The position numbers and the translations under genes are program-made. A stretch of DNA of 31,146 nucleotides, taken from BHER01 sp051652245. GTDB taxonomy: Bacteria; Bacillota_I; Bacilli_A; Culicoidibacterales; Culicoidibacteraceae. Position 1 is the stretch's first letter; every line of letters starts with the position of its first letter. Below are positions 22,385-31,146 of this stretch, one piece after another. The stretch covers positions 1-31,146 of the forward strand of contig JBOFTV010000043.1 in assembly GCA_051652245.1 (NCBI GenBank), written 5' to 3'. Below the pieces are notes generated by a model. It was not told where the DNA came from, did no database searches, and was given only the letters and a program-made list of their open reading frames with translations.

Positions 22385-23773
22385 ATGAGGTCAGCTGTTA
22401 TCTTAGCGGCGGGTAAAGGAACACGAATGAAATCAATGATGCCAAAAGTACTTCATGAAGTTCTAGGGAAATCAATGATTTTACATGTTATTCAAAGCTT
22501 GAAAGATGCAGGCATCAAGAAAATTGTCGTTGTTCTCGGACATGAATCAGAAAAAGTAAAAGAAAATTTAAAACAGCAAGAAAATGTTGAATTTGTTTTT
22601 CAAAAAGAGCAGTTAGGAACAGCACATGCACTGCAGCAAGCAGAAATTATGTTAAAAGATGTTAAGGGAAATACACTTGTTGTCTGTGGTGATACACCAT
22701 TATTATCAACAAAAACAATTGATGCCATGTTTAGAAAACATGAAATGCAGCAAGCCGCATGCACTGTATTGACAGGTATATTAGAAGATGCAACAGGATA
22801 TGGACGAATAATTAGAAATACTAATAAGCGAATTATTGGTATTGTTGAGCAAAAAGATGCAACAACTAATGAGCAAGCAGTAAAAGAATTTAATTCGGGT
22901 ACATATTGTTTAGCAAATGACTCATTATATCAAAATTTAGCTAAAATCAAAAATAACAATGCTCAAGGTGAATACTATCTACCAGATTTAATTCAAATTT
23001 TAGTAGAACAAAAAAAATTAGTTGATGGTCATGTAATTGATGATATGAATGAAATAATTGGTGTCAATGATCGTGTAGCACTTGCTACGGTAGAACAAAT
23101 CCTTAGAAATAGGATTAATCATAACTGGCAACTAACGGGTGTTACAATTATTGATCCAAACACAACGTATATTGGTCGAAATGTTATTATTGCAGCCGAT
23201 GTTATTATTGAGCCTAATGTTCAAATATTAGGTAATACAGAAATTATGGCTAACACGATAATTGGAATGAACTCTCAAATTAGGAATAGTACTATTGGTG
23301 AGAACACTAAAATATTACAATCAGTTATTAGCGATTCGAAAGTTGGAAATGGTGTAAATATCGGACCATTTGCTCATTTACGCATGCACAATGAAATTGG
23401 CAATAATGTCAGAATTGGCAACTTTGTTGAAATAAAAAAGAGCAATTTTGGTGATAAATCAGCAGCAGCACACCTTACTTATATAGGTGATAGTGAGGTA
23501 GGAAAAAGTGTAAATATTGGTTGTGGAACAATTACAGTTAATTATGACGGCTGTAATAAGCATAAGACAATTATTGAAGATGGTGCCTTTATAGGTTGCA
23601 ATGCTAATTTATTAGCGCCAGTAACAATTGGTAAAAATGCGATAGTTGCAGCAGGCTCAACAATTACAGTGGACGTCGAACCAGAAAGTTTGGCAATAAG
23701 CCGAACAACACAAATAAATAAAAAAGAATATGCCCAAATAGTAAAATCAAAAATCACAAAAAACAAAAAATGA
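22385..23773 (+). CDS. glmU: Bifunctional UDP-GlcNAc pyrophosphorylase / GlcN-1-P acetyltransferase
   Basis: A 462-aa GlmU that makes UDP-GlcNAc for the cell wall. The N-terminal nucleotidyltransferase half starts with VILAAGKGTRMKS (about 5-17), followed by QLGTAHALQQ and VCGDTPLL. The C-terminal left-handed beta-helix has hexapeptide repeats from about 250 and the acetyltransferase motif AAAHLTYIGD with its histidine. Length is normal. No separate promoter was found after the spoVG terminator, so readthrough may matter. prs follows 27 bases later. Confidence 0.95.
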   Translation: MRSAVILAAGKGTRMKSMMPKVLHEVLGKSMILHVIQSLKDAGIKKIVVVLGHESEKVKENLKQQENVEFVFQKEQLGTAHALQQAEIMLKDVKGNTLVVCGDTPLLSTKTIDAMFRKHEMQQAACTVLTGILEDATGYGRIIRNTNKRIIGIVEQKDATTNEQAVKEFNSGTYCLANDSLYQNLAKIKNNNAQGEYYLPDLIQILVEQKKLVDGHVIDDMNEIIGVNDRVALATVEQILRNRINHNWQLTGVTIIDPNTTYIGRNVIIAADVIIEPNVQILGNTEIMANTIIGMNSQIRNSTIGENTKILQSVISDSKVGNGVNIGPFAHLRMHNEIGNNVRIGNFVEIKKSNFGDKSAAAHLTYIGDSEVGKSVNIGCGTITVNYDGCNKHKTIIEDGAFIGCNANLLAPVTIGKNAIVAAGSTITVDVEPESLAISRTTQINKKEYAQIVKSKITKNKK

Positions 23774-23800
23774 TTATAGGAATTGAAGGAGAATTTAACA

Positions 23801-24796
23801 ATGGCAAGCCAATTACAAATATTCACATTAACGGGGAATCCAGAATTAGCAGCGGAAATAGCAGCAGAAGTGGGAATACCACTGAGTCCATGCATCGTTA
23901 ATCGCTTTGCAGATGGCGAAACAATGGTAGATATTAAGGAATCAGTTCGTGGAAATCATGTGTATATCGTACAGCCAACGTGTGCGCCAGTAAATGAACG
24001 ACTGATGGAATTGCTTATTATGATTGATGCCTTAAAAAGAGCATCAGCAAAAACAATAAATGTTGTAATGCCATATTTTGGTTATGCACGTCAAGACCGT
24101 AAATCAAAATCAAGGGAGCCAATCACGGCTAAGCTAGTTGCTAATTTGATTGTTGCAGCAGGATGTACAAGATTAATTACAATGGACTTACATGCTAGCC
24201 AAATTCAAGGCTTCTTTGATATCCCGATTGATGATTTTCGCGCAATGCCAATTATTGCTAAATATTTCTTAGAAAAAGGTTTAGATAAAAATGAACTTGT
24301 TGTCGTTTCCCCTGATCACGGTGGAGCAACAAGAGCAAGAAGATTTGCTGAGGTGTTGGATGCACCACTTGCCATCATTGATAAAAGACGACCAAAACCT
24401 AATGTTGCTGAAGTTGTCGGAATTATTGGAGAAGTCAAAGGGAAAAAGGCAATTATCATTGATGATATGATTGATACAGCAGGTAGTATATGTAACGCTG
24501 TATCAGCATTACTTGAAAAAGGTGCCACAGAAGTTTATACTGCATGTACGCATCCACTATTGTCAGGACCGGCAATAGAAAGGATAAGAACAAGTGAAAT
24601 GATTGAGCTTGTTACAACAAATACCGTACCACTTGCAGAGGGTAAACACCTAGATAAGATTACGCAATTATCAATTGGTCCAATTTTAGGTAAAGCAATT
24701 AAGCATATCTACACCGACCAACCCGTCAGCGATTTATTTGGAATGAACGTTTTTACAACAGAAGATGTTGAAATTTCTGAAGAAGATAATAATTAA
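23801..24796 (+). CDS. prs: Ribose-phosphate pyrophosphokinase
   Basis: A 331-aa PRPP synthetase that makes PRPP from ribose-5-phosphate and ATP for nucleotide, His and Trp synthesis. Visible motifs are RFADGETMV, YFGYARQDRKSKSREPI, MDLHASQIQGFFDIP, VVSPDHGGATRARRFAE and the PRPP loop IIIDDMIDTAGS. The start is the ATG at 23801, after GAAGGAGAA at 23786-23794. Length is slightly above the common 315-317. The Bacillus neighbour ctc (L25-like) is absent; pth follows directly after a terminator. Confidence 0.95.
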   Translation: MASQLQIFTLTGNPELAAEIAAEVGIPLSPCIVNRFADGETMVDIKESVRGNHVYIVQPTCAPVNERLMELLIMIDALKRASAKTINVVMPYFGYARQDRKSKSREPITAKLVANLIVAAGCTRLITMDLHASQIQGFFDIPIDDFRAMPIIAKYFLEKGLDKNELVVVSPDHGGATRARRFAEVLDAPLAIIDKRRPKPNVAEVVGIIGEVKGKKAIIIDDMIDTAGSICNAVSALLEKGATEVYTACTHPLLSGPAIERIRTSEMIELVTTNTVPLAEGKHLDKITQLSIGPILGKAIKHIYTDQPVSDLFGMNVFTTEDVEISEEDNN

Positions 24797-24821
24797 AAAG
24801 AGGGAATATCCTTCTTTTTTT
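24797..24821 (+). terminator. Rho-independent terminator after prs
   Basis: AAAGAGGGA (24797-24805) pairs with TCCTTCTTT (24809-24817), one G-U pair, tight 3-base loop, followed by Ts. Confidence 0.6.
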
Positions 24822-24862
24822 GATATACTAGTATAAAGAAGAATAAAAGGAGTGCACAAGAA

Positions 24863-25432
24863 ATGAAAGTATTGATTGGATTAGGAAATCCGACCAAAGA
24901 ATATGAAAATACACGCCACAATATTGGCTTTAAAATAATCGATGAAATTCTGCTATCACTAGGAATAAAAACAATGAAAGAAAAATTTGAAAGCCAGTAT
25001 GAGCTAGTGATGATAAAAAGTGAAAAATATCTTTTTGTAAAACCACTCACATATATGAATAATTCTGGCAGAAGTGCGATAAAATGGATTGAATATTATG
25101 ATATTGAACAAGAAGACATTTTTGTGTTCCACGATGAGTTGGATATTCCTTTTGCGGATCTTCGATTAAAAACAGGAGGATCGGCGGGAGGGCATAATGG
25201 CTTAAAATCATTGATATCTCATCTGGGCACACAGGAATTTAACCGCATCAGGCTAGGAATTGGTAGGCCATCACGCGGAAGTGTTGTCGATTATGTGCTT
25301 GGTCAATTCAGTAAATCAGAAACACTTGCTCTTGAAAATGAACTATGCCCACAGGTGCTAACATTATTTGACCAAATGCAAGAACAAACGTTTATCAAAC
25401 TGATGAACCATCATAACCAAAAAAATAAATAG
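24863..25432 (+). CDS. pth: Peptidyl-tRNA hydrolase
   Basis: A 189-aa Pth that releases tRNA from prematurely dropped peptidyl-tRNA. GLGNPTKEYENTRHNIGF contains Asn9 and catalytic His19. PLTYMNNSG, FHDELDIP and GGHNGLKSL are also typical. Length is normal. AAAGGAGTG precedes the ATG. mfd starts 12 bases after the stop, so the two are cotranscribed, as in Bacillus but without the small fin gene between them. Confidence 0.95.
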   Translation: MKVLIGLGNPTKEYENTRHNIGFKIIDEILLSLGIKTMKEKFESQYELVMIKSEKYLFVKPLTYMNNSGRSAIKWIEYYDIEQEDIFVFHDELDIPFADLRLKTGGSAGGHNGLKSLISHLGTQEFNRIRLGIGRPSRGSVVDYVLGQFSKSETLALENELCPQVLTLFDQMQEQTFIKLMNHHNQKNK

Positions 25433-25444
25433 GAGGAGCAGCTG

Positions 25445-28400
25445 ATGTTTACATCACATATTGAAAAACTGGTAGCCGGTATGAATAAAAGTGGAGAAGC
25501 GATTTTATCATTTGGCCAAACAACTGCTTATCTTGAAATAGAACTCGCAAGATTTTTCATTAAAAAAGCGAATATTGTCGTATCAGTATATCCAACATTA
25601 TATTTAGCAATGAGTGCGTATGAATCGGTAGCTGATATAGAAAATACGGTCTTTTTTGGTGCGGATGAGTTTGTGAGCGCGCAACTACTAAGCGCCTCAC
25701 CTGAACTCCTATTACAAAGAATTGGTGCACTTCAACAAATTGAAGCCAAAAGGCGCAACGGTTGTAAAATATGGGTGATCACTCATATCGCGGGCATCAC
25801 ACGTCCAATTATGCCGCGCGAAATTTTCTTGTCATCTTCCTTAAAACTCGCAATAGGCGATCAAATTAAGCGTGATCAAATGTTACTACAATTAATTGAA
25901 ATAGGTTACACAAGAGTAGCATTGGTTGAAAAAACAGGCGAATTTGCCATTCGTGGGGATGTCATTGATCTTTTTTCACCAATGTATGATAATCCGGTAA
26001 GGTTCTCTTTTTTTGATGATGAGATTGAGTTATGCTTCCTTTTTAATGCGCAAACGCAGTTAACAATTGAGAAAATGGATGCAGCCACAATATTACCGAT
26101 GGTTGACCAATTAGGTGAAGATCAAGTTTCATTGATTGACTATTTGCCCCAATTTTACTTAATTGAGCATCAAAAAGAGCGTCTGATTTCAACATATCAC
26201 CATATGTGTCGTGATGCTGAACAATTTAGTTCAAAAGCGGACAAAAGAGCAACTAGTCTTTACATTGAGTATGAAAGCATCCCACCAAAAGCAAAAAAGC
26301 AAATCATTTGTCAGGCGCTAGAAGGTGAAATATCACTTCGGGGAATTACAATTTCTCCAGAAAAAAGGAATAGCGTAAAAGTGTTACAGGCTGAAGTTAC
26401 CAATTATTTGATGCAAGGATATCAATTGATGCTTTTAATTGGTGATATGGAGCAAAAAGAAGCCATCAAAAATGTAAGTGGAATTATCAGCGATATGACG
26501 AATGTTTTTTGCTTAGCTGATCGAAATTATAATGAAATAATTGAAACAATGCAGATAATTGTCATTGACTATTTTGATTTTACGGGCCAGAAAAATCAAA
26601 AAGAACAAGCAAGTACAATTTTTAAACATATCGATGTAGAATCAAAAATTCAGCAATTGGATGAAATTTCACAAGGTGACTTCATTGTCCATACCAAACA
26701 CGGAATTGGTCGATATGATGGCGTCCAGAAAATCACAGCTCAGGAAATCCAGAAAGACTTCATCGTATTATCCTACCAAGGTGATGAAAAAATATATCTG
26801 CCAGTAGAAAAAATTGACACATTATATAAATATGTCGCTGGTAAAGAGGGGTTTGAGCCCAAGCTATCAAAAATAGGCGATAAAACATGGAAAAAGCGAA
26901 CGGATAAAGTCAGTGAGCACGTTGAAGCATTTGCGCAAGAGCTATTTACGTTGTACATGGAACGTGAGCAACTAACTGGTTTTAGTTTTGCTAAAGATAC
27001 AGAAAATCAGAAAATTTTCGAAGCAAGGTTTCCTTATGCTGAAACAGCAGACCAAACTCTAGCAATTGCGGAAATCAAAGCTGACATGGAAAAGCCTTTT
27101 ATTATGGAACGAATTTTATGTGGTGATGTCGGTTTTGGTAAAACCGAAGTAGCTTTTCGGGCAGCCTTTAAAGCAATGGAAAATGGGAAGCAAGTCGTCT
27201 TGCTTGCACCTACAACAATCCTTGTAAAACAACACTATGAAAATGCGTTAAAAAGATTTGCAGGCTTTGGTTATAATATTGCAATGTTAAGTCGCCTAGT
27301 ATCAAAAAAATCCCAAAATGAATCCTTATTTAACATTGAACTGGGTGAAGTCCAACTTGTTATTGGAACACATCGCGTGCTTAGCGATGACATTGTCTAT
27401 GATAACTTAGGCTTAGTTATGATTGATGAAGAACATCGCTTTGGTGTATCAGCTAAGGAAAAATTAAAACGATTTAAAACGGAAGTAGACGTCCTCTTAA
27501 TTTCAGCAACACCAATACCAAGAACGCTGCAAATGGCGATAACGGGGATAAGAGAAATGTCCTTGCTACAAACACCACCTCATAATAGATATCCTGTGCA
27601 GACGTATGTCATTGAACAAAACGAATATCTTGTCCGAGATGCTATTGAGCGTGAGCTAGCTCGAAATGGACAAACATATTATCTTTATAATAAAGTGCAA
27701 ACAATCGAAACAATGACTAGTAAACTCCAAAAAATGCTACCGAATGTAACCATTGCCTATGCCCATGGTCAAATGCCTAAAAACAAACTAGAAGACATTA
27801 TCAATAAATTTGTCGATAAACAAATAGATGTCCTTGTAAGCACGACAATTATTGAAAATGGGATGGACATTCCTAATGCGAACACCTTAATTATCCATGA
27901 TGCTGATATGCTAGGTCTGGCTCAACTATACCAATTAAGGGGGAGAGTAGGTAGAAGCCAAAAAATTGCCTACAGTTATTTTATGTACCATCCGGCCCGT
28001 ATTTTGACGCAAGAAGCAACAAAGAGGCTCCAAACAGTTCAATCATTTACTGAATTTGGTAGTGGCTATCACATCGCAATGCGTGATTTAGCAATTCGCG
28101 GAGCAGGGGATGTTCTTGGTAAAACACAGAGTGGATTCATTAATGACGTTGGCTTTGATCTCTATGTTGACATGCTTCAAGGCGCAATTGCGCAACAAAA
28201 AAATCCAGAACTTAGAATAGATATGGAAAAAAATAATGAAATTGAAGTAAATCTAAATATTCCTAGCTATATTCCATCAACATATATCTACGATGAAAGC
28301 ATTAAAATTGAAATATATCAATTATTAAATAAAATAGTGAATATTGAAACAATGGCAGAGACAAGAGGTATTCTTACTAATCGTTTTGGGAAATTACCAG

Positions 28401-28696
28401 AGGAAGTAGAATATTTATTATATGTCTTTTTACTCAAGGCAATTGGAAAATCGATGCATGTTCAATATGTAAGACAGCTTAAAAATAAAGTAACGATTCA
28501 ATTTGTCAGGAAATTAACTGATAAACTTAATAAAATTGGTATTCAGCAGGATTTTAGGCAGAAAGAGTATTCAATTGAAACAAAATATGCTTTAGGTGTC
28601 TTGCAACTTAGTATCACAACAATGAGAAAGAACCCAATTGAGTGGCTTTATGAAGTTTACCAAGTAATCGGGATTGTAAATAATAATATTAAGTAA
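25445..28696 (+). CDS. mfd: Transcription-repair coupling factor
   Basis: A 1083-aa Mfd, a DNA translocase that removes stalled RNA polymerase and recruits UvrA. The N-terminal UvrB-like region covers about residues 1-400 and contains GEFAIRGDVIDLFSP. The RNA-polymerase-interaction domain begins with GDFIVHTKHGIGRYDG. The RecG-like motor has Walker A GDVGFGKTE at 560-568, DEEH at 661-664, SATPIPRTLQMA and the late RGRVGRS motif. The C-terminal domain is present. It is about 90 residues shorter than typical Bacillus Mfd, mainly in the N-terminal half. AGGAGGAGCAG precedes the ATG. Confidence 0.95.
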   Translation: MFTSHIEKLVAGMNKSGEAILSFGQTTAYLEIELARFFIKKANIVVSVYPTLYLAMSAYESVADIENTVFFGADEFVSAQLLSASPELLLQRIGALQQIEAKRRNGCKIWVITHIAGITRPIMPREIFLSSSLKLAIGDQIKRDQMLLQLIEIGYTRVALVEKTGEFAIRGDVIDLFSPMYDNPVRFSFFDDEIELCFLFNAQTQLTIEKMDAATILPMVDQLGEDQVSLIDYLPQFYLIEHQKERLISTYHHMCRDAEQFSSKADKRATSLYIEYESIPPKAKKQIICQALEGEISLRGITISPEKRNSVKVLQAEVTNYLMQGYQLMLLIGDMEQKEAIKNVSGIISDMTNVFCLADRNYNEIIETMQIIVIDYFDFTGQKNQKEQASTIFKHIDVESKIQQLDEISQGDFIVHTKHGIGRYDGVQKITAQEIQKDFIVLSYQGDEKIYLPVEKIDTLYKYVAGKEGFEPKLSKIGDKTWKKRTDKVSEHVEAFAQELFTLYMEREQLTGFSFAKDTENQKIFEARFPYAETADQTLAIAEIKADMEKPFIMERILCGDVGFGKTEVAFRAAFKAMENGKQVVLLAPTTILVKQHYENALKRFAGFGYNIAMLSRLVSKKSQNESLFNIELGEVQLVIGTHRVLSDDIVYDNLGLVMIDEEHRFGVSAKEKLKRFKTEVDVLLISATPIPRTLQMAITGIREMSLLQTPPHNRYPVQTYVIEQNEYLVRDAIERELARNGQTYYLYNKVQTIETMTSKLQKMLPNVTIAYAHGQMPKNKLEDIINKFVDKQIDVLVSTTIIENGMDIPNANTLIIHDADMLGLAQLYQLRGRVGRSQKIAYSYFMYHPARILTQEATKRLQTVQSFTEFGSGYHIAMRDLAIRGAGDVLGKTQSGFINDVGFDLYVDMLQGAIAQQKNPELRIDMEKNNEIEVNLNIPSYIPSTYIYDESIKIEIYQLLNKIVNIETMAETRGILTNRFGKLPEEVEYLLYVFLLKAIGKSMHVQYVRQLKNKVTIQFVRKLTDKLNKIGIQQDFRQKEYSIETKYALGVLQLSITTMRKNPIEWLYEVYQVIGIVNNNIK

Positions 28697-28704
28697 ATTA
28701 CTAC

Positions 28705-28734
28705 TTGACTAACACTTAAACTTTTAGTTATAAT
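28705..28734 (+). promoter_or_regulatory. Promoter of the asnS T-box transcript
   Basis: TTGACT at 28705-28710, an 18-base spacer, then TATAAT at 28729-28734. It starts 8 bases after the mfd stop, giving asnS its own transcript. Confidence 0.85.
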
Positions 28735-28740
28735 AAGATT

Positions 28741-28978
28741 ATATAAAAGCTGAGAAGAGACAAGTAGGTAATAAATAAAATCGCTAGAGAGCAATTGGGT
28801 GGTGGAAGATTGTTGTTTTTATTATTAGTGAAATAACAACTCGGAGCTGTAATTATCAAAAATTACCGGTTGTCCCGTTATAACAAAAGTGATATTTGTC
28901 TAATAGATAAATATAATGTAGAGTGGTACCGCGGATTATTTCGTCTCTCAATAGAGATGAAATACATCCGTTTTTTTG
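28741..28978 (+). ncRNA. T-box riboswitch leader of asnS
   Basis: The conserved T-box AGAGTGGTACCGCGG lies at 28920-28934, just before a terminator. In the upstream stem I region, an AGTA and a later GAA (28830-28832) could form the loop-E/S-turn element, and the bases right after GAA offer AAC triplets (28835-28837 and 28838-28840) as candidate Asn specifiers. AAC at 28835-28837 is followed by A, the more usual context. Uncharged tRNA-Asn would stabilise the antiterminator and allow asnS transcription. An apparent short ORF across it is not a gene. Confidence 0.88.
28932..28977 (+). terminator. T-box-controlled intrinsic terminator
   Basis: The arm CGGATTATTTCGTCTCT (28932-28948) pairs imperfectly with AGAGATGAAATACATCCG (28953-28970), followed by TTTTTTT. 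Its 5' arm overlaps the end of the T-box, so antiterminator and terminator are mutually exclusive. Confidence 0.85.
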
Positions 28979-29014
28979 TAACCTTACAAGCAAAACAAGA
29001 AAGGAAGATTACTT

Positions 29015-30403
29015 ATGAAAGTTCAATTACGCATGCTCCAAAAACAAGCACAAGAATTTATTGATAAAGAAATTATAATAGAGGGGTGGATAAGAACTAA
29101 CCGTAATCAAAGTCAATTTGGTTTTATTCAGCTTACGGATGGTACTTTTTTTGTTCCTGTGCAAGTTGTTTATCATGACGTACTTGCCAATTTTTCAACT
29201 ATCTCTAAACTAGGTGTAGCAAGTGCAGTAAAAGTGAGGGGGAAAGTTGTAGCAACACCTAATGCCAAACAGCCAATTGAAATCCAGGCAAGTGAGGTAG
29301 AAGTCCTTGCAGACTGTGGTAATGAGTATCCGTTACAGCCAAAGCGCCATACAAGAGAATATTTACGTGAAATTGCTCATTTAAGACCAAGGTCCAATCT
29401 TTTTCAAGCAGTATTTCGTGTAAGATCACTTGCAGCCCATGCGATTCATTGTTTTTTTCAAGAACAAGATTTTGTTTATGTGCATACACCAATTATTACG
29501 GGAGCTGATGCTGAGGGGGCCGGAGAGATGTTCTCTGTTACCACATTAGATTTTGAAAACATCCCTAAAAACGATCAAAATATGGTGGATACGACAAAAG
29601 ATTTCTTTGGTAAAACAGCAGGGCTTGCAGTGACTGGACAACTAGAAGCGGAAGCATTTGCGCTGGCTTTTCGAAATGTTTATACATTTGGTCCAACTTT
29701 TAGAGCAGAAGTATCCAACACAACAAGGCATGCTTCAGAGTTTTGGATGATTGAACCAGAAGTTGCCTTTGCTGATCTAGAAACTAATATGGATTGTGCT
29801 GAAGCTATGGTTAAATATGTGGTTAAATATGTTAGAGAGCATGCAGGTGAAGAGATGAACTTTTTAAATGAGTTTGTGGATAAAAGCTTATTTGAGCGAT
29901 TGGATACCTTATTAGAATCAGAATTCCCTCGTGTTACTTATACAGAAGCAATTGAAATTTTACAAGATGCTGAGGCTAAATTTGAAAATAAAGTGGAGTG
30001 GGGAATTGATTTGGCAACAGAGCATGAGCGCTATTTGACAGATGTTGTTTACCAAAAACCAGTATTTCTAACAAATTATCCTGCAGAAATAAAGGCCTTC
30101 TATATGAGACAAAATGATGATGGGAAAACCGTGGCGGCAATGGATTTATTAGTTCCAGGAATTGGGGAGCTTATTGGTGGTAGTGCTCGTGAAGAGCGCT
30201 TGGAGGTACTTACTAACAAGATGAAACAATTCGGCGTTGACCAAGAAGAGCTCTGGTGGTATGTTGATATCAATCGTTATGGTGGTGTCAAACATGCAGG
30301 GTTTGGTATGGGATTTGAGCGAATGGTGATGTATTTAACGGGGGTTGAAAACATCAGAGATGTCCTACCATTTCCACGGACACCAAAGCGCTTAGATTTT
30401 TAG
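29015..30403 (+). CDS. asnS: Asparaginyl-tRNA synthetase
   Basis: A 462-aa class IIb aminoacyl-tRNA synthetase. The N-terminal OB-fold anticodon-binding domain covers about residues 1-110 (IIIEGWIRTNRNQSQFGFIQ). Motif 2 is TFRAEVSNTTRHASEFWM and motif 3 is GFGMGFERMVMYLTG. The length and the sequence GELIGGSAREERLE fit AsnS rather than AspS. The Asn T-box upstream independently supports the specificity. AAGGAAG precedes the ATG. It is followed at once by a terminator. Confidence 0.95.
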   Translation: MKVQLRMLQKQAQEFIDKEIIIEGWIRTNRNQSQFGFIQLTDGTFFVPVQVVYHDVLANFSTISKLGVASAVKVRGKVVATPNAKQPIEIQASEVEVLADCGNEYPLQPKRHTREYLREIAHLRPRSNLFQAVFRVRSLAAHAIHCFFQEQDFVYVHTPIITGADAEGAGEMFSVTTLDFENIPKNDQNMVDTTKDFFGKTAGLAVTGQLEAEAFALAFRNVYTFGPTFRAEVSNTTRHASEFWMIEPEVAFADLETNMDCAEAMVKYVVKYVREHAGEEMNFLNEFVDKSLFERLDTLLESEFPRVTYTEAIEILQDAEAKFENKVEWGIDLATEHERYLTDVVYQKPVFLTNYPAEIKAFYMRQNDDGKTVAAMDLLVPGIGELIGGSAREERLEVLTNKMKQFGVDQEELWWYVDINRYGGVKHAGFGMGFERMVMYLTGVENIRDVLPFPRTPKRLDF

Positions 30404-30412
30404 AGGAAGACT

Positions 30413-30449
30413 AAAAAAGCAAAGATGAGGTACTCATTTTTGCTTTTTT
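30413..30449 (+). terminator. Rho-independent terminator of asnS
   Basis: AAAAAAGCAAAGATGAG (30413-30429) pairs with CTCATTTTTGCTTTTTT (30433-30449) with one G-U pair, loop GTA, ending in Ts. Confidence 0.88.
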
Positions 30450-30985
30450 CATCGACAATTATTGTAGCAAATTGTGATTCAGTACGGGAAGCTTTTCATG
30501 ATCAAGAAAGTAATCGCTGCTTTATACGCTTTCAACTAGACCGGCAATAAACGTAATTATTCGCTGACACTTCACCGCTGGATTAATCCTTGTAAAATAA
30601 GTCTACTTTTATTATTTCGAAGATTACACAACGTATTTTCACTTTTTTGTTGGAAGAAAGAAAGTAAAAGTAAATAGTGAGGATAGTTGTGAGGAAAAGA
30701 AAGATGGATATTGTCTCAAGGTAAGAACCAGAATAGGCTGTGCACCACTTTTCACCCGTGAAACACTATAAAAATCTGTTGTTCTAACTTTTTTGCAATA
30801 TTAAATACATTAAAAGCAATGTTTGTAAGTTAAGTATTATCACAAGTAAATAATATCTCACCAAAAAAGGAATGGAATCCACCGCTTAAATCCATAACGA
30901 AAAGCTTGACATGGAATACATGTCCCTCAAAATAGTGGTGAACGGTTTTTGAAAATCGTATCTAAATATGATGGGATGTATAGAA
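30450..30985. other. Decayed intergenic region with transposase-like scraps
   Basis: No intact gene is present in these 536 bases. On the minus strand, about 30850-30950 reads HHYFEGHVFHVKLFVMDLSG before stops appear. This has the look of a broken transposase or other decayed ORF, but I could not assign a family. The rest has frequent stops in every frame and no clear repeats. It leads into the IS4-type transposase start at the window edge. Confidence 0.4.
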
Positions 30986-31146
30986 ATGAAAAAGCAACTT
31001 CAAATTAAAAACAAAGGCAAGAAAAGGTGTGATCTAGGGAAAATGATTTCAAAATTAAAAGGACTTACAACTGATTCATATGCACGCCAACATGGAGTGA
31101 AAACGGATAAAGCATTTACACGAGAACGGTCATTTTCATTAGCGGA
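30986..31146 (+). mobile_element. IS4-family transposase, N-terminal part (runs off the window)
   Basis: An open frame from ATG at 30986 reaches the window end: MKKQLQIKNKGKKRCDLGKM, then TDSYARQHGVKTDKAFTRER and SFSLA. The segment K-A-F-T-R-x-R-x-x-x-F is typical of the N-terminus of one IS4-family transposase group. In-frame ATGs at 30968 and 30971 are alternative starts; none has a good ribosome binding site. Catalytic residues lie beyond the window. It may be the same type of element as the C-terminal fragment near the left end. Confidence 0.6.

Noticed and set aside
28870..29064. Plus-strand 64-codon frame upstream of asnS
   Set aside because: It lies across the T-box and terminator and overlaps the asnS start; sequence conservation there is RNA-level, and there is no ribosome binding site.
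1..31146. CRISPR arrays, tRNA or rRNA genes
   Set aside because: No regularly spaced direct repeats and no tRNA or rRNA signature sequences were seen on reading the window.

Overview
The window is AT-rich chromosomal DNA from a low-GC Gram-positive bacterium. EzrA, CcpA, SpoVG, YtxG/YtxH-like proteins, YtpR and an asnS T-box point to class Bacilli. The order trmB / M42 peptidase / ytpR / murC / ytxG / ytxH / ccpA / tyrS / rpsD / ezrA / nifS / thiI, and the block spoVG / glmU / prs / pth / mfd, match arrangements known from Bacillus-type genomes. The genus cannot be named from the sequence alone.

Layout. (1) Positions 1-1952 are a graveyard of mobile DNA. A minus-strand C-terminal piece of an IS21-type transposase abuts the tail of a phage minor-head/ADP-ribosyltransferase-like gene. 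A small intact phage gene and a frameshifted scaffold gene follow. The scaffold is fused to the C-terminal half of an IS4-family transposase, and beyond it lies a probable tape-measure fragment. The phage genes expected between scaffold and tape measure are missing. (2) Positions 2226-2851 hold a signal peptidase I gene with its own promoter and terminator. (3) Positions 2920-6770 hold five overlapping genes that read as a stripped-down type IV secretion-like operon: VirB2-like, VirB6-like and VirB3-like membrane proteins, a VirB4 ATPase and an exported M23 peptidase. No relaxase, VirD4 coupling protein or VirB8 is visible. This is the most interesting part of the window. (4) Positions 6781-16593 carry a minus-strand flavoprotein, then plus-strand housekeeping genes for rRNA/tRNA modification, peptide turnover, MurC, envelope proteins, CcpA and TyrS. 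(5) Positions 16600-17530 hold rpsD on the minus strand with a long leader, divergent from ezrA. (6) Positions 17561-24821 carry ezrA, the sulfur-transfer pair nifS-thiI, spoVG, and glmU-prs. (7) Positions 24863-30449 carry pth, mfd and T-box-controlled asnS. (8) After asnS, about 0.5 kb of decayed DNA leads to the N-terminal start of an IS4-type transposase cut off by the window end.

How the genes work together. Most encode growth functions: peptidoglycan precursors (glmU, murC), translation (tyrS, asnS, rpsD, trmB, rsuA, pth), nucleotide precursor supply (prs), division (ezrA), catabolite control (ccpA), tRNA thiolation (nifS-thiI) and transcription-coupled repair (mfd). The secretion-like operon stands apart. 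It lies between phage/IS debris and conserved core genes, all its frames are open and its catalytic motifs are intact, so it looks functional rather than decayed.
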